This document shows positions 27,614 to 34,655 of a DNA stretch of 34,655 nt, one piece after another. The translations under genes and the position numbers were made by a program. Origin of the DNA: an uncultured Collinsella sp. (lineage in GTDB: Bacteria > Actinomycetota > Coriobacteriia > Coriobacteriales > Coriobacteriaceae); NCBI GenBank assembly GCA_900541245.1, contig UQIS01000028.1, positions 1 through 34,655 of the forward strand, given 5' to 3'. The notes under the pieces are model-generated. The model made no database searches and was not told where the DNA came from. It saw nothing but the letters and a program-made list of their open reading frames with translations. How positions within the stretch are numbered: position 1 is the stretch's first letter; each line of letters opens with the position of its first letter.

Positions 27614-30445
27614 CTACTCCCCCAGCAGCGCTTTCTCCGGCGTGATGGGCAGCGAGCGGACCTGGTGGCCGGTGGCGTGTGCGACGGCCGAGGCCACGGC
27701 GGCGAGCGGCGTGTTGATGACGACCTCGCCGATCGACTTGGCGCCAAAGGGACCCGTCGGCTCATAGCTCGGCTCAAAGGCCACGCGAATGCTGCCGATA
27801 TCCAGGCGCGTGGGCAGCTTGTAGCTCATAAAGTTGCCGGTGCGCAGGCGGCCGCGGTCATCGTGCTCGACAATCTCGTAGAGCGCGTGGCCGATACCTT
27901 GGGCAATGCCGCCCTCGGCCTGGACGCGCGCGAGCGCCTCGTTGATCACGGTGCCGCAATCGACGGCCGCGGCGTAATCCACCACGGTCACCTTACCGGT
28001 GGCCTTGTCGACCTCGACCTCGGCAATGCCGGCCATAAACGGCGGAGGCGAAACGGGCAAGCAGGCAGAGGCGTGCGAGGTCAGCGCGTCGCCGCCCGCG
28101 ATGTTCTTGACACACAGGTTGGCAAAGTCGCGCAGCGTAAGGTAGCGACCGCGCTCGCGAGCGGCGCGCTCGTCGGACAGTCGCACGTACTGGCCATCGT
28201 AGACCACGTCGGCGGCGTCCACATCCCACATCTGGGCGGCCTTGACGCAGATCTTCTCACGTAGCTCGGTCGCGGCGTTCTTAGCGGCCAGGCCCGTCAC
28301 GTAGGTACCGGAGCTCGCGTACGAGCCGGCGTCGAACGGCGACACATCGGTGTCTACGCCGCGCACCACGATCAGCGAGCTCTCCACGCCCAGCTCCTCG
28401 GCGGCAATCTGCGCCAGGATTGTGTCGACGCCCATGCCGTTATCGGTAGCGCCGGTGCCGATGGTAATGAAGCCGTCCTCTTCCAGGCGCATGTCAATGC
28501 CGGCGATGTCCACGTTGGAAATGCCCGAGCCCTGCATGGTGAGCGCGCAGCCCAGGGCGCGCACGCGGTCGCCCAGGTCCACGGCCAGCGGCTTGTCGCG
28601 CCAGCCGATCATGTCCATCGCACGCAGCAGGCAGCGGTCGAGCGCGCAGGCGTTGAGCTTCTCGTTGTAGTACTGCGGCATGACCTCGCCCTCGTGCACC
28701 ATATTCTTAAGGCGCAGGTCGGCGGGGTCCATGTGCAGCATGTCGGCGAGTTCGTTGACGGCGCTCTCCACGGCAAACTGGCCCTGGGTGGCACCGTAGC
28801 CGCGATACGCGCCGCCGCGGTTAGTGTTGGTGTAGACGGCGTCCCAGCTAAAGCGGCTCGCCTTCACGTGGTTGTAGATTGGCAGGCTCTTGTGACCCGA
28901 AAGGCCGATCGTCGTGGTGGCGTGCTCGCCATACGCACCGGCATTGGACAGCGTATGCAGGTCGATGGCCGTGATGGTGCCGTCGTTCATGGCGCCCAGC
29001 TTGACGGTCATCTGCATCTGGTGGCGCGAGTTGCCCGCAGTGATGGTCTCCTCGCGGGTGTAGCAGCAGTAGCTCGGACGGCCGGTCTGCTGGGTCACAA
29101 ACGCCACGAAGATCTCGCAGCAGCCCGTCTGCTTGGAGCCAAAGCCGCCGCCGATGCGCGGCTTAATGACCTGCACCTGCGACTGCGGGATGTCGAGTGA
29201 CTGCGCGACCATGCGGCGCACGTGGAAGGGCACCTGCGTAGAGGTGGTCACCGAGATGCGGCCGAACGCGTCGGTCGTCGCGAAGGCGCGGAAGGTCTCC
29301 ATGGGCGCGGTCTGCGTGGCCTGGCTGGTGTAAGTGCGCTCAAAGACGATGTCGCTCTGGGCGAAAGCCTCGTCCAGATCGCCATAATCGCTGGTACCGC
29401 TGCACACCAGGTTGCGAGCAACGTCGCCGCCCTGCGGGAACATAAAGGTCACGTCGCCCTCGGGGTGGACCACGATGTCGCTATCGAGTGCCTTGGTAAA
29501 GTCGAGCAAGGGCTCGAGCACCTCGTAGTCGACCTTGATGAGCTTGAGCGCCTTGTCGGCGGCCTCCTCGGTCTCGGCGGCGACGATCGCCACTTCCTCG
29601 TTTTGATAGCGCACTAGGTTCTCGAGAATCAGGCGGTCGTAGGGACTCGGCTGCGGATAGCTCTGGCCGGCGATGGTAAAGCGGCGCTTGGGCACGTCCT
29701 CGTAGGTGTAGACGCCCACCACGCCGGGCACCTTGAGGGCACGCGACGTGTCGATAGAGCGGATCTTGGCGCGGGCATAGGGGCTGCGCTTGAGCTTAAC
29801 GATGAGCGCGCCGGCGGGCACCATATCGCCCGTGTAGACGGGACGGCCCTCGAGCAGGGCCTTCGAGTCCTTCTTGGGCTGCTTATGAGTAATCTGCTTG
29901 TAGGAGACACCGTCGCAGCTCGTGTCGTTGACCGGCAGGGCGGGCATCTCAAAGCCCACCTGCACGCCGGACTCGCTGAGGAAGCGGACGATGGCGCGCA
30001 GCTGGCTCTCGTAGCCGCTGCAGCGGCACAGGTTGCCGGCGAGCTGGCGCGAGAGCTCCTCGCGCGTGGCGACGAGGCTCGGGTCCTCCTTGGCGGCGCG
30101 GGCGAGCGCCAACACGTTCATGATAAGGCCGGGGGCGCAAAAACCGCACTGCTCGGCGCCTTCGGCAGCCATCGCACGGGCCAGTGCCTCGGATTCGGCC
30201 TTGAGGCCCTCAAGCGTGGTAATGGTGTGGCCCTCGACGCGGGCGGCGGGAACCGAGCAGCTCAGCACCGGGTCGCCGTCGAGCCACACCGTGCACAGGC
30301 CGCAGTTGGTGGTCTCGCAGGCGCAGCGCACCGACGCGCAGCCTTGCTCGCGCAGCAGCGCAAAGAGCATGGTGTCGGAGGCAATCTGAACCTTGACCTT
30401 ACGGCCGTTGAGCGTAAAGGAAAGATCGATGAGTTTGGCAGCCAT
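27614..30445 (-). CDS. Fused [2Fe-2S]/molybdopterin molybdenum hydroxylase (XdhD / selenium-dependent xanthine dehydrogenase type)
   Basis: A 943-residue protein. Residues 1-85 form a plant-type [2Fe-2S] domain (VRCACETTNCGLCTVW ... C), then an all-alpha [2Fe-2S] domain (QCGFCAPG ... NLCRCSGY). The rest is a xanthine-dehydrogenase-family molybdopterin subunit: GRPVYTGDM, QTAPMETF, RIGGGFGSKQ, GGAYRGYGATQGQ, ASSGTYVTG and the catalytic-Glu motif GPFGAKSIGE near the C-terminus. The fusion order and blocks such as STQVPFHVRRMVAQ match E. coli XdhD and the selenium-dependent molybdenum hydroxylases, which carry a labile selenium ligand and oxidise purines. It overlaps the FAD subunit gene by one base (TAATG). 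The selenium dependence is inferred from subfamily resemblance and the nearby Se genes. Substrate is probably xanthine, hypoxanthine or a related purine. Confidence 0.88.
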   Translation of the reverse strand: MAAKLIDLSFTLNGRKVKVQIASDTMLFALLREQGCASVRCACETTNCGLCTVWLDGDPVLSCSVPAARVEGHTITTLEGLKAESEALARAMAAEGAEQCGFCAPGLIMNVLALARAAKEDPSLVATREELSRQLAGNLCRCSGYESQLRAIVRFLSESGVQVGFEMPALPVNDTSCDGVSYKQITHKQPKKDSKALLEGRPVYTGDMVPAGALIVKLKRSPYARAKIRSIDTSRALKVPGVVGVYTYEDVPKRRFTIAGQSYPQPSPYDRLILENLVRYQNEEVAIVAAETEEAADKALKLIKVDYEVLEPLLDFTKALDSDIVVHPEGDVTFMFPQGGDVARNLVCSGTSDYGDLDEAFAQSDIVFERTYTSQATQTAPMETFRAFATTDAFGRISVTTSTQVPFHVRRMVAQSLDIPQSQVQVIKPRIGGGFGSKQTGCCEIFVAFVTQQTGRPSYCCYTREETITAGNSRHQMQMTVKLGAMNDGTITAIDLHTLSNAGAYGEHATTTIGLSGHKSLPIYNHVKASRFSWDAVYTNTNRGGAYRGYGATQGQFAVESAVNELADMLHMDPADLRLKNMVHEGEVMPQYYNEKLNACALDRCLLRAMDMIGWRDKPLAVDLGDRVRALGCALTMQGSGISNVDIAGIDMRLEEDGFITIGTGATDNGMGVDTILAQIAAEELGVESSLIVVRGVDTDVSPFDAGSYASSGTYVTGLAAKNAATELREKICVKAAQMWDVDAADVVYDGQYVRLSDERAARERGRYLTLRDFANLCVKNIAGGDALTSHASACLPVSPPPFMAGIAEVEVDKATGKVTVVDYAAAVDCGTVINEALARVQAEGGIAQGIGHALYEIVEHDDRGRLRTGNFMSYKLPTRLDIGSIRVAFEPSYEPTGPFGAKSIGEVVINTPLAAVASAVAHATGHQVRSLPITPEKALLGE

Positions 30446-31359
30446 TAGCGCACCTCGCTAGAATCGACGCCGGGCACGCGGCGGCAGGAATACTCGTCCG
30501 TGGCGAACTTAGGGATCTGCACGGTCTCGAGCTCGCGGGCAAGCGCGGCCGAAAGCTCGATGCCGGCGGCGCGGCGCACGGCCTGGACGGCGAGCGGTGC
30601 CGAGATGCGACGGCGGTACTCGGCCGAGCCCCACAGGTTGGTGCCGTAGCTCAGCACGCGCACGGATGCGGCCAGGGCGCGAAGCTCCTCCTCAGAAGGC
30701 TGCTCGTTCACCAGACCGCATGCCTCGCCCTGCAGCAGGGTTGCGCGCAGCGGACGGGCACCCACGGTGACATGCCAGCTGTTGTTCCACCAGGCAGCGG
30801 TGACGTTTAAGGAGGGGAAGTCGGTCGCGGCCTTGCGCACGGCCTCATAGCTTGCGCGGTAATCGTGCTTAACGACCACCACGTGCTCGATAACGTCGCG
30901 CACGTAGCCCATATCGACGAACTCGGCGAGCGGCACGCGGCCGGCGCCCGTCAGCTCAACATAGGAATCGAGCGCGAGGAAGGCGGAGAGCACATCTGAG
31001 AAGCCAAAGCGGCCATAAATGCTGCCGCCCACCGTGGCGGTATTGCGCAGCTGCACGCCCACGATATCGTGGACGGCAAACTCAAAGACGTTGTTGACAA
31101 GCGCGTTGAGCTCGGCATGGCGCTCGAGCTGGCGCAGGGTGCACATGGCGCCGATGCGAAGCTCGGTCTCGGTCTCCTCGATCTGATCGAGTCCGCAGGC
31201 CGAAAGGTCAATCGCCGTCGCCACGCGACGCGAACCCAGGCGCATCCAGATGCCGCCGCCCACAATCTTGTTGTTGCGGTTCTTCTGTAAGAGCTCATAG
31301 GCTTCGGCCGCGTTTCCAACACGGACGTAGGTACCGAACTTGAGCACGTTCTCCCCCAT
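30445..31359 (-). CDS. FAD-binding subunit of molybdenum hydroxylase
   Basis: A 304-residue CO-dehydrogenase medium-subunit/XdhB-type flavoprotein. The N-terminal FAD fold carries IVGGGIWMRLGSRRVATAIDLS, and the second FAD loop is LRNTATVGGSIYGRFGFSDVLSAFLALD. The C-terminal CO_deh_flav domain runs from about 200. It accepts electrons from the Fe-S domains of the partner encoded directly downstream. ATG at 31359 lies inside a purine-rich stretch; GTG at 31347 with GGGGGAG three bases upstream is an alternative start. It is the first gene of a two-gene operon. Confidence 0.88.
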   Translation of the reverse strand: MGENVLKFGTYVRVGNAAEAYELLQKNRNNKIVGGGIWMRLGSRRVATAIDLSACGLDQIEETETELRIGAMCTLRQLERHAELNALVNNVFEFAVHDIVGVQLRNTATVGGSIYGRFGFSDVLSAFLALDSYVELTGAGRVPLAEFVDMGYVRDVIEHVVVVKHDYRASYEAVRKAATDFPSLNVTAAWWNNSWHVTVGARPLRATLLQGEACGLVNEQPSEEELRALAASVRVLSYGTNLWGSAEYRRRISAPLAVQAVRRAAGIELSAALARELETVQIPKFATDEYSCRRVPGVDSSEVR

Positions 31360-31438
31360 CTCTTCACTTGTCCAGTACTTTTAAGTGTACCAAACGAGGG
31401 GCCGCACACCGTTTTAGGACAAAATCCACCCACCCATC

Positions 31439-31513
31439 CATAACTTGCGGTGATATACGGACTGATTAGCCGTTCTGGGACGCTAAACAGTCCGTATATC
31501 ACCGCAAGTTATG
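31439..31513. repeat. Family A palindrome, copy 3 (perfect 26-bp stem)
   Basis: 31439-31464 and 31488-31513 are perfect complements for 26 bp (CATAACTTGCGG... CGGACTG), and TTAGC/GCTAA pairs inside the loop after one mismatch. It lies between the gdhA terminator and the FAD subunit gene. No promoter was recognised in 31360-31438. Confidence 0.9.
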
Positions 31514-31535
31514 AGGAGTCCTCCGGGATAGAAAA

Positions 31536-31562
31536 GGCTCCCAGCCGAAATGGCTGGGAGCC
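31536..31562 (-). terminator. gdhA: Terminator of gdhA
   Basis: The minus strand reads GGCTCCCAGCC-ATTTC-GGCTGGGAGCC followed by TTTTCT, an 11-bp perfect stem about 28 bases after the gdhA stop. Confidence 0.9.
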
Positions 31563-31589
31563 TCATCGCATACTATGTCGAGCGAAGAT

Positions 31590-32945
31590 TTAGCAGACGC
31601 CCTGGGCGAGCATGGCGTCGGCGACCTTCAGGAAGCCGGCGATGTTGGCGCCCATGACAAAGTTGCCCTCCTGGCCGTACTCCTTGGCGGTGTCGTCCAC
31701 GTTGTGGAACATGCCGCGCATGAGCTGCTCGAGCTTGCCGTCGACCTCCTCGAAGGTCCAGGACAGGTGCTCGGCGTTCTGGCTCATCTCCAGGCCGGAC
31801 ACGAGCACGCCACCGGCGTTGGCAGCCTTACCAGGCATAAAGGCGACGCCGTTCTCCTGGAAGTAGGTCGTGGCCTCGATGGTCGTGGGCATGTTCGCGC
31901 CCTCGCCGACCACCTTGCAGCCGTTGGCGACGAGCGCCTGGGCATCCTCGAGCAGCAGCGTGTTCTCGCGAGCGCAGGGCAGCGCGATGTCGCAGGGCAG
32001 CTGCCAAACGCCGCGGCCGTCGCCCTCGTGCCACACGGCGTTGGGCTTCTCGTCAACGTACATGGCGAGCGTAACGCCCTTGTCGTGGCCAGAGCGCTTC
32101 TTGTTGTAGATGTGCTCGAGCACGGTGTAGTCGATGCCGTCGGGATCCTCGACCCAGCCGTGGGTATCGGAGCAGGCGAGCACCTTGCCGCCGAGCTGAG
32201 TGACCTTCTGGACCGCGTAGATAGCGACGTTGCCGGAGCCGTGAACGACGACGTTCTTGCCCTCGAAGGAGTCGCCGCGGCTCTTAAGGTACTCGTCCAC
32301 AAAGTAGGCCAGACCGTAACCGGTGGCCTCGGTACGGGCGAGCGAGCCGCCAAAGGAGAGGCCCTTACCGGTAAGAACGCCGGTCCACTCGTTGGTCAGG
32401 CGCTTGTACTGACCGAACAGGTAGGCAACCTCGCGGCCGCCAACGCCCAGGTCGCCGGCGGGAACGTCGGTGTTGGGGCCAATGTGGCGATAGAGCTCGG
32501 TCATGAAGGACTGGCAGAAGTGCATGATCTCGTTGTTGGACTTGCCCTTGGGGTCAAAGTCGGAGCCGCCCTTGCCGCCGCCCATGGGAAGGGTGGTCAG
32601 GCTGTTCTTGAGGATCTGCTCCAGACCCAGGAACTTGAGCATACCCAGGGTGACCGTCGGGTTAAAGCGCAGGCCGCCCTTGTAGGGTCCAATGGCAGAG
32701 TTGAACTCGACGCGGTAACCGCGGTTGACCTGAACCTTGCCCTGGTCGTCGACCCAAGGAACACGGAACATGACGATGCGCTCGGGCTCGACGAGGCGCT
32801 CAAGCAGGGCGGCCTCCTCGTACTCGGGATGGGCGTCGAGCGCCGGCTGGATGGTGCCGAGAATCTCGGTCGCGGCCTGGATGAACTCAGGCTGCTCGGG
32901 ATAGCGGGCCTTGAGCTCTTCGAGAACTTTCTGCGTGTAGCTCAT
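31590..32945 (-). CDS. gdhA: Glutamate dehydrogenase (probably NADP-specific)
   Basis: A 451-residue hexameric-type enzyme that interconverts 2-oxoglutarate plus ammonia and glutamate. Visible motifs are YKGGLRFNPTVT, the catalytic-lysine region LPMGGGKGGSDFDPKGKS, DVPAGDLGVGGREVAYLFGQYKRL, the Rossmann loop VVHGSGNVAIYAVQKV and ACSDTHGWV, as in bacterial NADP-type GdhA. ATG at 32945 has GGAGGAAGC directly before it. It is a single gene with its own terminator. In the upstream 250 bases no clean promoter was found, though TATTAT occurs near 33020 on the minus strand. Confidence 0.96.
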   Translation of the reverse strand: MSYTQKVLEELKARYPEQPEFIQAATEILGTIQPALDAHPEYEEAALLERLVEPERIVMFRVPWVDDQGKVQVNRGYRVEFNSAIGPYKGGLRFNPTVTLGMLKFLGLEQILKNSLTTLPMGGGKGGSDFDPKGKSNNEIMHFCQSFMTELYRHIGPNTDVPAGDLGVGGREVAYLFGQYKRLTNEWTGVLTGKGLSFGGSLARTEATGYGLAYFVDEYLKSRGDSFEGKNVVVHGSGNVAIYAVQKVTQLGGKVLACSDTHGWVEDPDGIDYTVLEHIYNKKRSGHDKGVTLAMYVDEKPNAVWHEGDGRGVWQLPCDIALPCARENTLLLEDAQALVANGCKVVGEGANMPTTIEATTYFQENGVAFMPGKAANAGGVLVSGLEMSQNAEHLSWTFEEVDGKLEQLMRGMFHNVDDTAKEYGQEGNFVMGANIAGFLKVADAMLAQGVC

Positions 32946-33158
32946 GCTTCCTCCAATTGATGGAAAAGAAAAGTATCGTTCGAGGCGCCCCATGCGCCGC
33001 GAGCTTTATCGAGTATGGATAATATCGCACTGTTGCGAGAAAGTTACGCATAAGCCGACGAGCAGATGTTTCGTTTTGATTACGATGCAGGTAGAAGCGT
33101 TTTTGAGCACCCAACGTGCAAATCGCGTGTTTCGAAGCTGTTTCGTCCACATGTTCCG

Positions 33159-33195
33159 AACCACCACATTGGGGACAGGCACCTTTGTGGTGGTT
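33159..33195. repeat. GGGGACAGGCACC hairpin
   Basis: AACCACCACA (33159-33168) and TGTGGTGGTT (33186-33195) pair perfectly around a 17-base loop containing GGGGACAGGCACC. It lies just after the stop of the Se/S carrier gene on the minus strand. On the minus strand the loop reads AAAGGTGCCTGTCCCC, which resembles the centre of the 18802 palindrome (CAAAGGGGCTGTCCC). Confidence 0.7.
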
Positions 33196-33202
33196 TTGGT
33201 GG

Positions 33203-33598
33203 TTAGAGGACGAGCTGATGGTAGTCGGCGGGGATTACGTGGCCCTCGGTGGCGGCACGGAAGGCGGCGAGGGCATCGCCCGAGAACGGCATAGCCCAGC
33301 ACAGTCCGCAGCCGGCGGTGTTTTTGTTAGGCAGCGGCATGTTGCGCCCGAGCACACCGGCGGCAAGGCACAGCTGCTCGCATTCCATCACATCGAAGGT
33401 GCTATCGAACGAAACGATAATCTTGCGCTCGTGGTCGAGGGCATCACCGGATGGGCCTTCGAGGTGTGCCTCACGATACGCCGCGGCGGCCGCTTCCTCT
33501 TCCGCAGTATGCCCACAGCCACCGCAGCCGCAGGTACAGGGCTCGGAACCATCGCAAGTGCAAGGCTCTCCCGTGTCGGGACAAATATCGTGAGACAT
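33203..33598 (-). CDS. DUF3343 putative Se/S carrier with Cys-rich N-terminal extension
   Basis: A 131-residue protein. The C-terminal part, from about residue 57, matches DUF3343: HERKIIVSFDSTFDVMECEQLC and the Cys motif TAGCGLCWAMPF at 94-103. This family is annotated as a putative selenium or sulfur carrier. Residues 6-28 form an unusual Cys-rich leader with seven cysteines (CPDTGEPCTC ... EPCTCGCGGC) containing a duplicated EPCTC unit, suited to metal or chalcogen binding. GGAG seven bases upstream supports ATG 33598. It is 15 bases after the mobA-like gene, so probably in one operon, and close to selC. The carrier role is inferred from family and context. Confidence 0.75.
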   Translation of the reverse strand: MSHDICPDTGEPCTCDGSEPCTCGCGGCGHTAEEEAAAAAYREAHLEGPSGDALDHERKIIVSFDSTFDVMECEQLCLAAGVLGRNMPLPNKNTAGCGLCWAMPFSGDALAAFRAATEGHVIPADYHQLVL

Positions 33599-33613
33599 GG
33601 CAACTCCAATCGT

Positions 33614-34246
33614 CTAGGCAAGCAACTCGGCCGCCGCAAACTCCTCGGGTGTATTGACGTTTTCAAAGCAGAGCGTCGAGCCCGCGGCCTTAACAATCTG
33701 CGGCTCATCCATATAACCGGCCTGAACGCGATTGATCAGGCAGCGAATGCGCTGGCGGTCGCAGGCGAGCAGCTCTTGGGCAACCGGCGCACACGCGTCA
33801 CGGCGCCAGACGGCGCAAAGCGGCTCAATCCCCCGCTCCTCGCGCGGCACGCACACGTCGAGCGCCTCGGCCTCAACACGATCGGCAAGCGCGCCGATGA
33901 GTTCCGGCGAGACAAACGGCATATCGCAGGCGACGATAGCCGCATGAGGAAGCCGAGCCGCAGCCAGCGAGCTCGCGATGCCGCGCATGGCGCCCGCCGA
34001 CCCCTCAAGGTCCGGCACTATTCGCGGCACCAGGCCGCCAAACGTGCGCTCCTCAAGGTAGGCAAGCTCGCTGGGACGCGACGTCGTCACGACCAACTCA
34101 CCGGCAACTGGCGCCAACCGACCCAGTACGCGCTCGATGAGCGGCTCACCGCAAAACGCCATGCGCGCCTTATCGCAGCCCATGCGCGACGACAACCCGC
34201 CCGCCTGGACGACACAAGAAAGATCGGTCCGTCTTACGGTAGTCAT
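33614..34246 (-). CDS. mobA: MobA-like molybdenum cofactor guanylyltransferase
   Basis: About 210 residues from ATG 34246 (GGGGGTGG eight bases upstream). The nucleotidyltransferase fold shows VVQAGGLSSRMGCDKARMAF, the MobA form of the P-loop-like motif, GEPLIERVLGRL, IVACDMPFVSPELI with the metal-binding Asp, and EPLCAVWRRD. MobA attaches GMP to molybdopterin for DMSO-reductase family enzymes such as formate dehydrogenase. The G-G-x-S-S-R-M-G form differs from MocA (A-A-G), which makes the CMP form used by xanthine-dehydrogenase types. Its place between selC and the Se/S carrier suggests service to a selenocysteine-containing formate dehydrogenase outside the window. Confidence 0.85.
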   Translation of the reverse strand: MTTVRRTDLSCVVQAGGLSSRMGCDKARMAFCGEPLIERVLGRLAPVAGELVVTTSRPSELAYLEERTFGGLVPRIVPDLEGSAGAMRGIASSLAAARLPHAAIVACDMPFVSPELIGALADRVEAEALDVCVPREERGIEPLCAVWRRDACAPVAQELLACDRQRIRCLINRVQAGYMDEPQIVKAAGSTLCFENVNTPEEFAAAELLA

Positions 34247-34400
34247 ACGGCAAACCACCCCCATCGGCATGCTCAAAATCCGGCACACGAAGCCAAATAC
34301 CGCCACCGAAATAGCGGCGCTACGAAAAGCCCGTGCAAAAACAAAACAGCGCCTTTGCGGCACGCAGCAAGACCGCGAGCACAAAAGCGCTGGTAGCGTA
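34247..34400 (-). other. Gap between selC and mobA
   Basis: No separate gene is supported here. The bases just before mobA hold its ribosome site. No terminator or clear promoter was recognised, so selC and mobA could be cotranscribed. Confidence 0.4.
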
Positions 34401-34497
34401 TGGCGGGAACGTATGTGAATCGAACACATCCAAGACGTTTTGCACGCCTCGCAACGGTTTTGAGGACCGCGGAGCCCACCGGAGCCCATCCGTTCCC
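34401..34497 (-). tRNA. selC: tRNA-Sec (selenocysteine, anticodon UCA)
   Basis: A 97-base tRNA on the minus strand, starting GGGAACGG and ending CGTTCCCGCCA with encoded CCA. The D arm is the long 6-bp selC type, GGGCTC-CGGT-GGGCTC. The anticodon arm is GCGGT-CCTCAAA-ACCGT, anticodon TCA. The long variable arm is an 8-bp stem (CGAGGCGT/AACGTCTTG region) and the T arm is ATGTG-TTCGATT-CACAT. Base 33 before the anticodon is C instead of the near-universal U, and the eighth acceptor pair is G-A. The organism therefore decodes UGA as selenocysteine. Confidence 0.94.
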
Positions 34498-34556
34498 AAG
34501 TGCGGAGGTATTTTACCAAACCGAAACGGCTCCATCCCAAAAAGACGAGCAAGAAG

Positions 34557-34576
34557 TTGCGGTGGAATAGTTCCTG
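34557..34576. repeat. Family A half-palindrome, copy 4 (interrupted)
   Basis: TTGCGGTGGAATAGTTCCTG equals the left arm of copy 1 except for one base. Its complementary arm is absent. About eight bases later the sequence becomes the end of an IS3-family element, so the loop appears to be interrupted by the insertion. Confidence 0.7.
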
Positions 34577-34655
34577 TATGGGGGTGCGGACGATTTCTTG
34601 GACCGCGCCTAGGCGTATCCAAGCTTCCTGCGGTACTCCATCGGGCTCAGCCACC
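34577..34655 (-). mobile_element. 3' end of an IS3-family insertion sequence
   Basis: The minus strand encodes WLSPMEYRRKLGYA and a stop at 34609-34611, the standard C-terminal ending of IS3-family OrfB transposases (rve integrase domain). The bases between this stop and 34585 begin TGCGGACGATTTC on the plus strand, consistent with an IS3 terminal repeat starting TG. The rest of the element lies beyond the window. The exact boundary is uncertain by a few bases. Confidence 0.65.

Noticed and set aside
33614..34246. Assignment of this gene as MocA (cytidylyltransferase) serving the nearby xanthine-dehydrogenase-type enzyme
   Set aside because: The N-terminal motif is the MobA form (AGGLSSRMG), not the AAG form of MocA, although biochemical confirmation is lacking.
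33614..34654. Extended 346-codon reading of the mobA-like gene through selC to the right edge
   Set aside because: The upstream part runs through the tRNA-Sec gene and the IS end; the MobA fold begins right after ATG 34246, which has a ribosome site.

Overview
The window looks like a chromosomal segment of a high-GC Gram-positive gut anaerobe of the class Coriobacteriia, most likely Collinsella or a close relative. This is inference from the mixture of GC-rich housekeeping genes, an anaerobic glycerol-3-phosphate dehydrogenase-type operon, a molybdenum hydroxylase, a selenocysteine tRNA and many intergenic palindromes. No database comparison was possible.

Layout. (1) 1-1087, plus strand: decayed remains of a transglutaminase-like surface protein (two frameshifts) joined in frame to the C-terminal tail of an ABC exporter ATPase. 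(2) 1210-10967, minus strand: a ten-gene exopolysaccharide operon. In transcription order it holds a specialised NusG paralog, a leader hairpin with a GNRA tetraloop, the priming sugar-phosphate transferase, a GT4 transferase, a polysaccharide pyruvyl transferase, an FrhB-like Fe-S flavoprotein, a GT32 transferase, an internally deleted GT4 remnant, a GT2 transferase, a Wzy polymerase and a Wzx flippase. The distal half is clearly more AT-rich than the rest of the window, which fits an exchanged serotype module. (3) 11198-13715, minus: tandem terminators, thrS without a TGS domain, and a zinc-ribbon membrane protein. (4) 14022-18799, plus: a GlpA-like / FAD oxidoreductase / DUF1667 operon, then an M24 Xaa-Pro peptidase. 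(5) 19151-27473, minus: folC, valS, clpX-clpP, tig and tRNA-Leu(UAG). (6) 27614-32945, minus: a two-gene molybdenum hydroxylase operon of the XdhD / selenium-dependent type, and gdhA. (7) 33203-34497, minus: a DUF3343 putative Se/S carrier, a MobA-like protein and selC (tRNA-Sec), so the right end is a selenium/molybdenum island. The last bases are the 3' end of an IS3-family transposase.

The least explained content is intergenic. At least four families of hairpin elements fill nearly every gene gap between 17 and 35 kb. Family A is TTGCGGTG-bounded palindromes (four sites). Family B is long hairpins sharing one conserved asymmetric core but having unrelated, self-complementary arms. Family C is a covarying core hairpin with unrelated arms that brackets valS on both sides. 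The fourth group shares GGGACAG (18802, 23674, 33159). The pattern 'constant core, different but perfectly paired arms' suggests selection on, or copying through, a folded DNA or RNA structure.

The other strong lead is the NusG paralog with its GNRA hairpin just before the first polysaccharide gene. This resembles a LoaP-type processive antitermination system.
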